Shown: positions 1-13,716 of the stretch, in pieces
How positions within the stretch are numbered: position 1 is the stretch's first letter
Layout: the number at the start of each line of letters is the position of its first letter
Program-made: the position numbers and the translations under genes
Assembly (NCBI RefSeq): GCF_036785885.1
Contig: NC_092314.1
Location: 13,661,638 to 13,725,637, forward strand
Length of the DNA stretch: 64,000 nt
DNA from: Coffea arabica
Taxonomy: Eukaryota > Streptophyta > Magnoliopsida > Gentianales > Rubiaceae
Direction: 5' to 3'
The notes under the pieces: generated by a model
Told to the model about the DNA's origin: nothing
What the model saw: the letters and a program-made list of their open reading frames with translations, nothing else
Database searches by the model: none

Positions 1-644
1 GGGAGTGACTGAAACATTTGGATTTCATGCCCCCCCCCCCCTCCCAAAAAAAAACTTTTTTGTTCTTGAACTACATATACTACAGCGTTAAACATTTAAA
101 TTTTTGAAGGCCCACCTTTTATTATAGAAGACTCCATCTAACAAAAATATTTGTTTTTTTTTTCTCATCTTGTTGTAATATTTGATTTTCACACTATTGT
201 AGATTAATTGTGATCTCATCCTAAAACAATCTGTTTCATGCTATAAAATTAGTTTATTATTCTAAATTCATCATAATTTCCCTACGGCTATTTTTCTCAT
301 TTAGTAATGTGCTCCATTGATTGAACATTTATCAGTTCAAGAATCAAAATCTCTTATATTAAACTAACCTATTTTATCCTGGATAGTATATAACCAGAAA
401 TATACGAAAACCTTTTCATCAGTCAAAATATTTGCATTTCACCTCCATTGCACCAAAGGGATCAAGGTACACCCTTTCCTTGATTTAATAAGGTGCATCA
501 AGAAAGTGACTGAGAATTGATTTTGAGCACAGTTAGGGAAGATTAGGGTATCATAATCAATGTATTGAATCGTTATTAAACACAGCCAACAATATAATGC
601 CCCAATGGCAGTCTAAATTTTCCCTTGGCTCTCAAGATTAGTCA

Positions 645-791
645 TTTGGATTGCAATTTTTCAAAGAAAGATTTTACCGTTTCCATAATCACATTTCTTA
701 GTTATCTTTTTATTTCATATATATCAAATCACTACTATAAATATATATCTTTTTATAAAAAAAAAACTCCAAAAAAAATAGCAATCCAAAC
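645..791. mobile_element. MITE-like element with terminal inverted repeats
   Basis: The left end reads TTTGGATTGCAATTTTT and the right end, reverse-complemented, reads TTTGGATTGCTATTTTTTT, giving terminal inverted repeats of about 17 bp around an AT-rich core of about 110 bp with no coding capacity. This is the form of a non-autonomous DNA transposon. The right-end word AATAGCAATCCAAAC recurs at about 58301-58315, so it belongs to a small dispersed family here. Target-site duplication and superfamily could not be settled. Confidence 0.5.
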
Positions 792-1934
792 GAGTTCTTA
801 TATTTTTGTGATTTAAACATCTTTCCTAGCTACATGCTAATGCTAATAACAAGTTCAACATTTTAACATCAAAATAAACCTACTGATCATCAAGAGGAGA
901 ACTTGACATAGTTAGAATACCAGGGAATATCAATCAAAAAGTTGGAAAAGATATAAGACAAGTTAGTACAATTTCAGAAGCTTTTATATTTAAGAATGTA
1001 AGTCTTACCATTATTTTTAAAGTAAATCGTCAGTAACAGTGTATATATTATCGCCGTTGAATGCATGATGCACGTGGAAAAAAATAAATTTTAAATTCAA
1101 ATTTTACATAATTATTATTCACACACGATCAGCATATAGAGGATTAATTATTATTTTTATCAAATTCTTAGTGTAATTTTTTTTCATTTTTTTAACATAA
1201 GAAAAACATTTGATGATCATGTGAAGCCTATCGTATCAGATACACAAGTGGAGTGGGTGGGGGTGTGTCCGTTTCCTAGTCAACTTTCTGTCTTTATTGT
1301 CTTTGCCTTCCAATCTCACCCCAAAGCACATGCAAAGAAAGAAGTTGACAAAATTTTTGAACATGGACTTTTTCGCTAATTTCCAAATAGTGTCATTTCA
1401 CGAGAAAATGGACTATTCAAAGGTATACTTTTATGCATTTCTGCGTGAATTACATCCACGCCCCTGCAGTTTTTTCCAAAGAGTTAATTACCCTTTACCC
1501 CCTAAACTTGGGCCTTTATAGCACTTTGCCCCTTGAAATCCTCCCTACCCATATGTACATTTAAACATTTTTGGAAATTATCTATTCATACTTTATAGAA
1601 TGTATCCGAATCAGAGGTGTCAACCACAATCCAATTATATTGATTCATCTAAACTAACCTGCTAATAAATGGACTTGGGTATATAATGAATTTTGAATGG
1701 GTCTAAATAAATTATTCAATTGAACCCATTTAATGGGTTGGGTTGTGGTTTGATTCGCTCACCCATTTATACCCATTTAAAAGTAATTATATATTTAAAT
1801 TCAATTTTTAGTGGATGTGAAGCAGATAAATTTGAATTTCTTATCAATCTAATAATAATAAAATGTCATCAAACAACATGCAATAAAATAAAATAAAATT
1901 TCAAGTGAGTTATAAATGGGTAATTAGATATATC

Positions 1935-2020
1935 CATACCCACTTATTAAATGGTTATAAATGAGTGATTCATTACCCATACCTATTTATTAAATGGATA
2001 TAAATGAGTGATTCATTTTG
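1935..2020. repeat. Two-copy tandem repeat, about 43-bp unit
   Basis: Copy 1 begins 'CATACCCACTTATTAAATGG' and copy 2 begins 'CATACCTATTTATTAAATGG'; both continue with TATAAATGAGTGATTCATT, and a partial third follows to about 2060. The same words appear more loosely upstream from about 1640. No coding capacity is seen. Confidence 0.6.
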
Positions 2021-3016
2021 ATCAATTATTAAATGGGTATAAATGAATTGAACTAATTACACCTATCAGGCTATCACCCAATTATGACTCGCCCAAACCC
2101 ACCCGAGCCACTTAATTTGACACGTCTAATCCTAATATAGAAAGCGTGTGTGCAAGTTTGTGTTTCTCTAGAAGAGGGAAGAAATAGCGTGCATAAATAT
2201 AGAGGGCATGTGAAATTGAGTCAATATTACTATACTCGTTAAAATTCAGCAGATTAGGTGATAAATTTTGACTTAAAAATTATTAGACAAATTATTTGGT
2301 GTCTAATGTATTCATTGATTGGGAGTTTAGGATGGAAAATAAAAGAAGGGATAACTTAAGTTATGAAAGAAGAGAAGAGATTGTTATGTTGTTTGACAGT
2401 TTTGAAAATTAGTGGAATGATTTTGGATATAAAAGTCATTAAATATTTCTTCAAGGCCTTTTTACGGACAAAATAGACATTTTAAAAAAAAAATTGACAA
2501 GCTTCCTCAAACTTTCTTCCCATTTCTTTCTAATTTGGAAGAAAAAATTTTGACTACTATTCATCCTCTTAAATCCTTCCATTTCCTTTCTTTTCTTTCC
2601 TACTAAAAACTAACAAATGACAAAAAAACTTTCTCTTCTTTCCCTTTCATTTCTGTCCAAATCCTCCACTCCCAAACGAGCCCCAGTCTGTGTGGTTGCA
2701 ACACAGCAGCCACTGGTGCGCATCAACCAGGATGATAGTGACCCTCACCATTTTCTAGTTTCGTTTTTACTTTGTTTCCCCCTTTCTTTGGAGAAACAGA
2801 AGAACAGAAATAGGGAACTTTTGGCACTGGTGTTGGAAGGCATGAGATGAGATGTCTTTTTAAGAATTTTGCTTTTTTTTCATTGTAAGCTGTACACTTT
2901 TCTGACGATAAGTTAAAGACCAAGAGCAGGTTTTGAAGAAACCTATGTAAAAAACAATAGAATGATCAAAAGAAAAGATCCCAAAAACATTTATGTAAAG
3001 TAAAATTTCTAAGAGA

Positions 3017-5759
3017 TCACATGAAGGAATCAAGATAACCATATTTATGCCTTCTGTTGTATTGCAGCAAGCTTGCATATGTCCTGTCCCAGACTCCAAT
3101 GAAAAGAGACTCATCATCTGGACTTAAAGATACACCAGAAATCTCGCCAAAGAAGTCTATCTCTTGTTGTTTGCTGTAATTTGCCTTTGTATCATAAACG
3201 TGAACAAAATCTGCAGGTTCAGCCACCACCAGAAATTGCCCGTCTGACGAGAACCGGAGTGATCGGACCGCCCCCATATTTCCCTTCAAAACTGCCAACG
3301 ACTTTGATAGGTCTCTTACATCCCATACTCGGCACGTTTTGTCCTGATTCCCTGTGGCAAATATATGCCCTTCAGGGTGCCACGCAGTCGCAAAGGAGTA
3401 GTCTTTATGACCAACAACTGAGGCCACAGTCTGAGACAGCAGAAGTGTACCATTAAGTCAGTAGAAGTTTATTATTATGTTTGTATTTTACTCTCTGTAA
3501 CAGAAACCGAAAACAAACTATTTTAATCTTTGATCACTAGCCTCTTCATGCAGTCCTAAACTGGTAGATTTTATCTTCACACTACTAGTAATCAACTTAC
3601 CGTAGTAAAAAGGTAGATGAAATACTATGGTTTATCTACAGAATTTAATAGAATGACAAATCATTTCACTACATGAACCAATATCAAAAATCAAAAGTGC
3701 ATAATATTTGAACTAAACAGATGTCTACGGTAAAGTCCACGGCATTCGATGCATAACTGAATTACAGCAAAGACTTATCACATGTACCTTTCCGTTGTGG
3801 GCATCCACGAGCAAGCCCTCAAGATCATCTCCAACAACAGCCAAAAGTCTGCGATCTGGACTCACTGAAGTATGCTGCAAAACAAACCAGTTGATACAAT
3901 TTTTCTGACTCTTTTGATATTACACTATTAGATATCTCAGTTAGAAGAAAATGAAAGAATTAATCAATCCCATCAAAACCAACTGCTCTTCCTATTATAT
4001 GCATGACAAATATGGCACACATCATTGTTCGTAGATAAATGAGAAAATGGAAGACAAGGAACACCATAAAATAGAGCAGCATTGCCAAAACACTTACATT
4101 CACTGGCCAGGAGAATTGGAATTGATTAATGAGCTCGTATTTCTCCACGTTGTATTCTCTTATGCCACAATCATTGTTGGAAGCCATGAAATTAAGCCCG
4201 CCACTGCAAAAGAATTTATGCTGAAACTGAGTTTTATGGGAACATTACCTAGGCACTAGGCCAATAGAAGATTAGAAATATTATGCTACCTTATACTCTC
4301 ATAGATCTCAACAGCATTGGTAATGGCATTATCCTCATATGTGGTCCTTGCACAAAAGCTTACCCCTGGTTTATTCAGGCGCTGCACAAAATTCATCCGT
4401 GGAAACCATTTCAAGGAAACACTCAAAATCAGCAGCTTTTATGGTTCTTCGGCTGACCTTTGCTCATGTTAATCAAACATAATAACAGTGTTGATTGTAC
4501 TAATGTTTGAATGTAGAACTTGTATATGATGATAAATGACAGGTTCATAATTCAAAATACATTTCAAGAATGCCACATTTACTTTATCCAATAACATTCA
4601 TTCTGTCAACCCAATGCCATTGATTACTACATGAGGTCTGCAGGGAACACGAGAAAATGTGCTATCCATCCTTATGTCATACCATGGACCCACAAAAAGA
4701 AAAGGATAAAACAGAAATTTGTGATGATCGCAATATCATGCATGATAAATATTAGTCCAGAACACAGAAGACAACAAGGCAAGAATGTTTTAGTGTTACT
4801 TGCAAATCAATGTAAACCGGACAAGAAAAAACAACAGGACCATAACTATGAGCGGATGGTCTGCTATAAGATGAATGAGTACAATGGTGTGCTAAACCAA
4901 TGGAGCAAAATGTCAAAGTTTGAAAGCTCAGGAGATTTGCATTGTACAGCTTGATTGACAATTACTCAACTACATAGCCAAGAAGACTATCATTCTCATA
5001 GGCTAGTTGATTATGAAAGTAACATTCTACTACCTTGAAAGCTTCATCACAAAGAAATCCTAGACGAAAGCATCTAAGACCTCAGCACCAGATATGTTTG
5101 GAACTCTCCTAGATCAACATCAAATTACATGAACTTCTAGGGACCTCCTAACAACCAACAAGGTCAATGTGGACAGATGATCAGAGATTTTGGACGTGTA
5201 CTGATCCAACCACCACCACCACCCAGATGGAGAGAGAGAGCATACAATCTTTGTAAATTAGAGATATGCAATATCAGGACGTCAAATTATGGTAATTCAC
5301 CTTGCAAGAGAGCATATGGTATATTGACATATATTGTTGGAATAAAAGGGGCGAAAAGGGACCCACAAGCTATAAGCTACTTCACATTTTCAGTCGTGGA
5401 ATCCAGATGAATAGACAACAATTCTTCACAATACAGTTAGCAACAAAGAATCGAGGAAAAGCAGTACATTAAATACTGGAAAGAGGGAGCGGAAGTACAA
5501 TAGACTAAATTAAGATAAGGAGGAGTGACAAGCTTTAACGGCAGAACAAAGCAAATTCATACTTCCAATTACCAAATAAAGGTTTTCATGAAATCTGCCC
5601 ATCTCCAAAAAGTGACGTTACCAGCATGAAAACTACTTTTAAAGTTAAAAATGATTTCTGAGCCACAACATGGAAGTTTTCTATCCAATCGCACATGCAC
5701 AAGGAAATTTAAAGGGAAAAAAAATTAAGCCATCAAGAAATGTACCAAAAAATTATATT

Positions 5760-5793
<34 letters not shown>

Positions 5794-8700
5794 TTTATAT
5801 CAGCTAACCTTACAAACAATTTCTCCTTGGAAGCCCCCTGCAACCATAAAACTGTCCTTCACTGCCATGGTACTAATCTGGGTTTGGGTGAAACCTTCTA
5901 ACAAATTGCCAGGATGCTTCTGCATTTATCATCAACAGAGGAAAGTTCAGGGAAGCCAAGGAGAATATTAGGAAGGAAAGGGAAATTCTTAGAAAAAATA
6001 AAGAGGATGAATTGAAATAACCACACTTCCAGTCTCTGCAACATAACAACTGATAGTCATCGAGTAACAAATACTATTTAATCACCTCTGTGGGTACCAC
6101 ATGTCCAGAGAAGTTGAGGACTTCGGACAATCTGTGAAGCAGAGCTGACCAGTGCAAGATGGAGTAATTAGATATGAGATACACATCATGTTTAGAAGTA
6201 GCCCACACCAGGTTTCTGAGCTGCATAGAGAAGCAAAAAGATATGTGAACTGATTCTCCTTTTGGGCTCGATACCATTATGCAAGGCAAGGCAGTCATTT
6301 TTATCCAATGATAAATTAGAACACTCTAATCAAGATAAATTAGAACACTCTAATGCAAGGCAAGGCAAGGCAGTCATGTGATGATAGTGAGAGCAATTAG
6401 AACACTCTAATCAGATAAAGTCAGAGAGAACTTCAATACACCAGTATAGACTAAGCAAACAAAATATTGACTCTTTCATGGAATGAAGTAAAACGGAAAA
6501 GCCAAGAAAAGAGAGAAGGAAAAATGCATAGCTTGTGATAACATAAAGTGACCTTCAACAACATACAAAATCTTAATCAAGTACTAAACTAAAAGGGAAA
6601 CAGAAAATCATTAATAACAGAAACAAAATGAAGAGCCATTAATCCTGCCATAGAGACGTACCATCCAAGGAAAGAAATGTGAAAAAGAACAGAAGCAGCA
6701 GCTGCTTTGCATTACCAATTGAAACGAAAGTATTCTAGTTTCTTAGACAATTTAACTGGTGACAGAAGATAAAGACTACATGATAGATATTGAAAGACAA
6801 GAACTAATGCAATAGAGAACAATAAAACATTTAGCATCAATACAGAAGCTACAGGGGCTAACATCCAACATGAATGTAAGTCACTCAAGACCAAAATAAA
6901 AATGAATGTAAGTCCAGCCCAAGGCAAACTACTTTGGATAAATTCTTTCACTGCCTAAATATACAAAGAGAGTGGAACAGATATGAATCCCTGTTCTGAA
7001 ATAATCCACTGAACAAGGTGTTCCATAGGATAGTCATAGTAGAGACCTTTCAAGTGCAACGACGTTACTCTATGTTTCTTCTGCTGGTCGGAGAGAATTC
7101 TGTACTACCAAATAGGCAAAGGAGGGAATATGATTTTATGGAAACTAAAAAATTAAAGAACTAAAGCAGCAGCACAGCCGTGAACTCATGATAACTCTTT
7201 CTCTCTCTAACTTTTTCCTTTTTTCTTGGCTAGATCACATTCTCAATTACAAAACGAGCACTTCTAACTCAGACATGGCTTGAGACATCATAAGAATATC
7301 TACAATTTAAAACTTCTAAAGCAAGGAATAGGAAAAGAGTAAAATAGCTCTCCCCCATTCTCATGGCTCAAGCAAATTCTAAAAACAATATGTTAACCCA
7401 GAAGACACCTAAAGATGCTACAACCGTTGACTGTATTCCTCTGTCATTACTAAATAACAGGAACTACTCTAGTAGCCAATTCAGTTGTAGTAGGTGAGCT
7501 TGACAAGTAAACTACTTGATCTGGGGTAAAAACAGAAAGAATTTTTGGATAGATAATTTTTCCAAAAAAAAATTCCCTAAAAATAAACACATTTCCCAAT
7601 CCACCTTTTTATATTTTCAACCACCTTTTTATCTCACATACATCACATCACAAAAAGTGCTACAGTAATTATTCCAAATAATTATTTGGAATAATGCTCT
7701 ATCCAGACAAAGCAATATTTTCTGACTGACTTTTCAATCCCAACACAGACAAGTGAGTACTGATCTTCGTAGTCATACATAATCTTCCAGGAATTCGCAG
7801 GATTGGCCTGCCACCTAAGTGGCCAGTGGGTAGCTTTTGGTGAAGCAGAGTAATCACAAAGCCAAGAAGTATGGTTATTCAGGACTAGAGACAGGATTAG
7901 GCGCATAGAATCCACATCAACCAACAATTTATTAGGTAGCTACTTCCAAGAAAAGAGGTTCTTCAGTAGCAACGATAGAGATTTCAGTTAAGACTAATAA
8001 ATGTAACATTTGGTAGATGGCTTAATTGCATGTTAACTAGGCTTGAATAAAGATGAGATTTTGATTGATAACGACATGTAAAGGCTTTTCCATGGCCTGA
8101 TTGAGGAAACAGAAACCGTAAAACCATACCATCTTGGATAATTCATCCTACATGTGACAAATTTGTAGGTGTGGTTATTGCAAGCCTAAAACATGGTTGA
8201 ATGTCTTAGAGTCTAGGTCTTCACAAAAACATAAAGACAATAATCAATAAGGTGCATAACAGCAAAGTAATGGGTCATACGGGAAAAAAAAAGATATAAA
8301 AGGATCAAAGACATTAATCAATTAGGGGCAGAAAGTTTGATTATAACCAAAGGCTTCAAATTCGCAGAGATTTAAGGAAAGTACTTGCCCGAGTATAGCT
8401 CCAGTGCCATAAAGAGCACCTGTTTCAACTCACATTAATGTTTATCTGCTCAATTTATTGGTTAAACTCCTACAGCATCATGAAACTCAACTCACCCATA
8501 ACAGAGAGACTAAGTTATCATTATACTGCCTTATAAATAATATCTATATCCTTCTCTCTTTTAACATAAAAATCACATTCTGCAGAAAAAATAAAAAAAA
8601 GCCATGGCATTATAGAACTTAAATGAAAAGCTGAGATGTGTCAGAAAAATCCAAAGATATGCTCAAAGAAGAGCATAGGTTGACTTATAGCTTGACATGT

Positions 8701-9380
8701 TATCTTGTAAGAGTGAAGACTTAATCTTCTAGCTATTCAACAGTTTAAATATGCTTGTACTGCACTTCAGATCAATAATTAAATACTTTGATCCCCAATC
8801 TGATTCTTCAATTCTAAAAGGCAGAAACATGGAAAGACAGATCAATACAGACAACAGATCATTTATATCTACCATTTGCAATAATTTTCAGGTCAGGGAC
8901 GATTGTAGAAGACCAACAAATCGGAAGATAACACTTCAATAAGTGTATCAATCAAAAAACACACTGAAAAATCAAAGCAACATATCTGCCACCTCAAGCA
9001 TGAACTCAGATATTCAGCAACATAATTACAAGCAAGACGAGTTATAACACGGGGACACAAGAAGGCCTAATATTTGCAAAATGTTCAAATAAAAACTCCA
9101 AGAAGTGGAAGATAGATAGTCTGCATAGTGCCACCTTTATTTACTAAAGAGAGTGAAATATGAAGAGGTGCATTTGAAACTGCAACACCTCATGTAAACA
9201 TACAAAATGTAGACATCAGCTTATAGAACTAGGCAGTGGCATAGCATTTTAGTACATACCTGAAAATGAAGGATGGTAGGCTTCACCAATCTTGTGTTGT
9301 AGAAAAACTCATAGTACTCACCACCTTTCTCAATTGGCGTGCATTGCTAAATAAATAATCTGAAATTAAACTCATAGCAC

Positions 9381-9413
<33 letters not shown>

Positions 9414-9890
9414 CAACTCACTCAACTTAAACCAACGTTACCTACCTTATCAACAGTTTCACCAGATGCAGGCACATTTTCATAATTCTGATACTGCAGA
9501 ATCCTTGTCCTTCTATAATCCTCCCTTGTAATATTTAACCTATCCCAAGGAATTCCCTGTATATCCTTCCCATTCCTCGCTTGTGAAGCCGAGGTATCAG
9601 TAACTTTTGTAAGCTAAAAGCACCCAAAAGAATATTACCATCAAAGACAGATTCTAATTCCATAACAGACTGAAAGTAGAAAACAAAGAAAAATCCAGGA
9701 TTCCGACCAATTTATCTTATACTTAAACAAGTCAATTGAGTAAACCAACCATATCATATTCATCAAGGTTTCCATCTTGTGTATCATCATTTTGGGCTTC
9801 CCCTTGCATTTCAGCCACGGAATCTGCTTCATCCTCTCCATCCTCCTCCATGTAGTCCAATTGGTGAGCTCTTTGGCGGTTGTTAGCCAT
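3017..9890 (-). CDS. WD40-repeat (transducin-like) protein, plant YDR/C2A9.03-like family
   Basis: Nine coding exons on the minus strand: 9890-9750, 9613-9446, 9346-9260, 6220-6086, 5919-5809, 4381-4290, 4203-4098, 3874-3788, 3430-3017. All introns are GT-AG and lengths sum to 1341 nt, 446 residues plus stop, close to about 449 for Arabidopsis relatives (At1g78070 type). The N-terminus is acidic (Glu/Asp-rich, residues 14-46), followed by a conserved GKDIQGIPWDRL block (about 60-71). WD40 blades occupy the C-terminal half; the clearest runs from GHKDYSF through TCRVWDV in the last exon, then a VHVYD blade and a GVWDRTY blade. This should be a beta-propeller scaffold; partners are unknown and no enzymatic motif is seen. 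Start: first ATG of the conserved N-terminus. A splice acceptor at 9933-9934 implies a 5' UTR intron. Intron 3 (6221-9259) is 3 kb and carries a MITE. Confidence 0.93.
5771..5792. repeat. Compound (TA)n(GA)n microsatellite in WD40 gene intron 5' of exon 6
   Basis: A TA run passes directly into a GA run at about 5759-5792, just before the donor side of exon 5 (5809) on the minus strand. On the transcript it reads as a pyrimidine-rich TC run followed by TA. It lies in the intron between exons 5 and 6. Confidence 0.7.
6310..6412. repeat. Three copies of a short palindromic word in a WD40 intron
   Basis: The 16-bp word ATTAGAACACTCTAAT occurs three times (about 6317, 6339 and 6397); its ends ATTAGA and TCTAAT are inverted repeats. 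The copies are separated by CAAGGCAAGGCAGTCAT duplications. This is a local intronic duplication; no function is implied. Confidence 0.65.
7545..7706. mobile_element. MITE in intron 3 of the WD40 gene
   Basis: The left end TTGGATAGATAATTTTTCC matches the reverse complement of the right end (CTGGATAGAGCATTATTCC) as imperfect terminal inverted repeats. The interior includes CTCACATACATCACATCAC and a near-palindromic CCAAATAATTATTTGGAATAAT. The same interior words (TGATGTATGTGAGATAAAAAGG) recur in the element at about 26990-27282, so both belong to one non-autonomous family. It sits inside an intron of 3 kb and does not touch an exon. Confidence 0.65.
9385..9413. repeat. (GA)n microsatellite in WD40 intron 2
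   Basis: About fourteen GA dinucleotides lie between exon 3 (ends 9346) and exon 2 (begins 9446). On the sense strand this is a TC-run, 30-60 nt upstream of the exon 3 acceptor, so it may act as part of the polypyrimidine tract. Confidence 0.75.
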
Positions 9891-12800
9891 GTTTACTTGA
9901 TTTTCTCTCCTTTTAGTTGGCTTTTTCCACACCTGCAACATACAACTATTGCTCCTTAGAACACCAAGAACAGAGTTTCTCAAACAACAAAGCTAACCTC
10001 CATATTGCCACCACCGCTACCCATAAGTAAACAAACAAAGGAAAACAGAAAAGGAATCATTTTTCCCCTTCTCTCTGCATCTAATTTTAAAAAAACACCA
10101 AAAGAAAAGGAAAGAAAAACGGGGATTTTCTGAAAAATAGTGTGGAAGGAAAAAATGGTCAAATTGGTTCTCATTATATATGACAGAACATTTGTATGGA
10201 CAACATAAAGTGTACAAAAATGAAAAAATTCAGTAACCCATTTCTGGATTAGACCCACAAAAAAAAAAAGGAAATTAGAAAAACGAAAAGAAGGACCGAA
10301 ATGATGAAGCATGCAGACAAAGATTACCAGGAAGAAATGGTATGCAGAAATGAAAAGCTTTTCTGATTATATAGATTCCTTCATCCACAAAATTTCCGCT
10401 CCAAAACCATTATCTTTTATGAAAATTATGATAAAACACAAACACCTGAAAAAATAAAGAACAATATGTTTTCTTTCTTTTTTCGATTTTCTACACCAAA
10501 TTACCTGAAATATCACCTCAAAGCTGAGATATGGCCTAATAATAAGAACACCCTTTTTTCAGAGCTTTTGTACTACCATGTATGCAAAGTTTCAAGATTT
10601 CTTTTACAGGCAAAAAAACAAAGAAAACCCAGAAACAATTTTAAGGTTTATCTGCTCTGGTCTGGAGTTCTGGACTCTGGACTGAGGGGTGGGGCAGTAA
10701 TTTCAGTACCCCACATCAACTAGGATAGTGGTGGGGACTGAAGCTTTTATTATCAGCAGCTAAGAAATTGTCATAGAAACCTGTGAACAGTTTTCATTAA
10801 GCTTAACAAGAGATGATGATGGGAATGGTATGTCTCCTAGGACAAATGTACAATTACAATGCACGCATGCGGTTTCATTTCAGGGGTGGTAGTAGTGGCA
10901 ATATGTCATCATGCATACCAATTGGATATGATGAGAGGATGTGGACGGTTGGATACTTGTCAAGCCGCGGTAAAAAAAGGAAGGTAAAAATTCGATTTTG
11001 ATAATATTATATGAGAAGATAGTTAAGTTTAACAAAAAAAAAATTGGGTTCCAATAAACATTTTTATTTAATTCTCAACAAATTATGGTTTGGGTACCAT
11101 AGTTTATTAGATAATATCTTGAGTTAGTTAGCAAGAATTAGAAATTAGTGCAAGTTTTACTCGGTTATTTTTGTGGGATATTGGTAAGAAAGAAGTTAAG
11201 TTTACATCTTTTTATTTCCAATTGACTACTTGTAGAAGTTTTAATATTGTAAGTGGTACTACAAGTTATTAATGTATGGAAAATATAAGCGATATAAGTT
11301 ATTTATGTATAAAAAAATGCAAATTTAAAATAGAGGGGGATGATTTTATCCCTCCCTAATAGGTAAATTTAAAGTTAAAACTCGTAGTTTAGGTGTTCAG
11401 ACATAAATTTCTAAGCATTTAAAGGATTAGACTCCTTTTCATTGCATTGCATTGAAGAGAATTTCATTCCATTAGACCTTAATAAAATTAAATTAAAATT
11501 TATTTTTGAAATTCAACACTGTTCATAATATATTTCATTATTTATTTTAGTTATACACAAAATTTCATATGAATTTACCAAGTTTTGCGATCTGATTAAT
11601 TTTTCTCAATTTTGACACATTTGTCACTGTTCAAATGTTTTGTGTAAATTGAATATCAAAATATTCTCAAAACAATATCAATTTTTAGCATGTTGATCAA
11701 GAGATCAAAATAAAAGTAATGACACAATTACAAAATTTTATAACATTATATACATTTAGATATAAATAGATGAAGAAACCAATGGAGAGATTTGATAGAA
11801 AGGATCCTAACCCCACGTCCAAGATCCATTTTGTAAAATCCATAATGCATTGTGAGATGTTCATATGGTACTTTTAAAATACAAAGTTAAGATATTTTCA
11901 AGCATCTAAGGTCCTTGGCTAGATTTTAAGGGTGCATTCAATAAAATTAAAGTTTGAAAACTGAAATTTGAATCCATTAAGTTGCTAAATTGTTAAGTAT
12001 TAAATTTGATATATTTGAGTGTATATCACACGTTAAGTAATAAGTGAATGACTTATCACTTATATTTTGAAATAAATTTTGCTTAGAAAATTCAGTACCA
12101 CTTAATTAATCTAGATATTCTAGTTTTGGTTATCAAATACGTTTGAACATGTTAAGATCTGAACCTACTAAATATAAATGTTGAATTACGTTATCAAACA
12201 AGTTCTAAGTCTTGAACTCATCGGGTGATGTCGGAAAGGGTAAAAGTTTAGAGCCTAAACTCATAGTTTAGGCATTCAAACGTGAATCCTTGAAGCATCC
12301 AAATTCTTTTGTTTTAAATTGTAGATGCCTGGCTTACTGTGTCGTCCGTAGAGTAATGACAAAATTTAGAGTTAGAAAAGCATAGTTTAGGTATTCAAAC
12401 TTGACCTCTAGGGCAAAAATTTCTGTAGATCCAATCTACGGCTTCACCTGTAAATTGAGTGGTTAAAAATTTATCATACTATCTCACCGATTCAAATATT
12501 AAATATATGACGAAATTTGGACCACTGGATCCAGTAAACTAGACCTATCAAAGTTTTTGCTGAACTCTCGAGGCATTTAGATTTTCTTTTCCCTATGTCC
12601 TACAAAATCCCCACAAGCCCCTGCTTAGGTAATGAGTGACCGTATACTTTTTTGGAAGGAAGTGATCCATCTCGTAACGTGGATCTCGAAAGTGCGGAAT
12701 GTGCCCAACTTTTGCATAAAATCATAAAATATTACTTTGTAATAATCACAAAGAATTGGTGGTTTATGCTACCATATTGGAGTCATCATAGGCCACCCGT

Positions 12801-13496
12801 TAACAAGTATTTCAGGTGTCAATTTTAAAATTATATATATAATTAATTTAGAAATATTTAAATATATTAATGTAATAATTATAATTATATATAATTTAAG
12901 TATAATTTAAATACGTTAATAAGTTATCTACCGGACACTCATTAAAAAAAAAATCTTTTATAGTATTGAATTATAGAAGCTTGTAGCAAAAATTAGGGAT
13001 GTTCCTTAGAATTTGGGGGAAAAAAATGATGGAATTAGTTTGCTAGACTAACTTCCATTGATACTCTTTGGAGTATATGAAATGGCAAAATAAGAAATCT
13101 ATAGAGTTAATGACTCACTTACCTGCTTTTGTTTCTGTGCCTGTTATTCCAATTTATGAAATGACAAAGTGATGTATAAAGTTAAATGGTTAATTAACCT
13201 GCTTTTTTTGGATGATAATTCTTTGAGTAAAAGGGGCTATATTTTATGAAATCTAATGTCTAATTTAAGCATAAAAAATGATTGTTTTCAAGTGTCTTTG
13301 TACGTTTATCTTTTTTTAATACCTAAATGTATCAACGCATTTAGCCTAATAGTACTCTCTCATAATTTTTTTTTTTACTCTAATGAAAAGACACAATAAA
13401 TTTACAAATTATGCGTTTTTTTGAAATTACAAATACTTCTCGGTCATTAATCACGATTTAATACGATTAAACTAATTACTTAATTTCTCAAACCTA

Positions 13497-13716
13497 GGCC
13501 CTGTTTGACAAGTGAGTTTTTTGGGTGTTTGTCTAAAACTTTACTGTAACTTACTGTGGAAGTTTTTAAAAAATTTTTGAAGTGTATAAATTTTTGAATA
13601 TTTTTAAGTGTATAGTTTAAAATTTTTGAAAAGTTTTTTGAGATTACTGCAGCTAAAGTTTTTAAAAAACTTGTAACAGACAAATTTGGTAAAAAACTCA
13701 AGTGCCAAATAGGGCC
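13497..13716. mobile_element. MITE with about 28-bp terminal inverted repeats
   Basis: The left end reads GGCCCTGTTTGACAAGTGAG followed by a T-run. The right end reverse-complemented reads GGCCCTATTTGGCACTTGAG followed by a T-run. Both are flanked by TA (13495-13496 and 13717-13718). The core is AT-rich with internal inverted TTTTTAAAAAA words and no coding capacity. GGCCCTGTTTGG-type ends are common among plant non-autonomous DNA elements (PIF/Harbinger or hAT-derived); a TA or TWA duplication favours the former, but the class is not certain. Confidence 0.75.

Larger units (their letters stand above)
1..3016. other. Intergenic DNA downstream of the WD40 gene, no gene seen
   Basis: AT-rich sequence with many stops in all frames. 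It begins with a C-run (31-42) followed by A- and T-runs. It contains the MITE-like element at 645-791, a two-copy tandem repeat at about 1935-2020, and recurring 'AAATGGGTATAAATGAGTG'-like words between about 1640 and 2060. The open frame at 2617-2850 is low-complexity Ser/Leu-rich with no recognisable domain and I do not call it. The end of this stretch should hold the 3' UTR of the minus-strand WD40 gene. Confidence 0.6.

Noticed and set aside
1026..1150. Possible third copy of the TATACACTGTCAGT MITE family
   Set aside because: Only a short CAGTAACAGTGTATA match on one side; no opposite end found.
2312..2620. Possible hAT-type MITE with GGAAA/TTTCC-rich ends
   Set aside because: The inverted ends are low-complexity purine/pyrimidine tracts and too imperfect to trust.
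2617..2850. Open frame of 77 residues on the plus strand
   Set aside because: Low-complexity Ser/Leu-rich start, no domain, and probably in the MITE-like and downstream flank of the WD40 gene.
3181..3456. Plus-strand frame antisense to the last WD40 exon
   Set aside because: Shadow of a confirmed exon; no independent features.
10813..11001. Plus-strand frame of 62 residues
   Set aside because: No homology or splice partners recognised and weak composition support.
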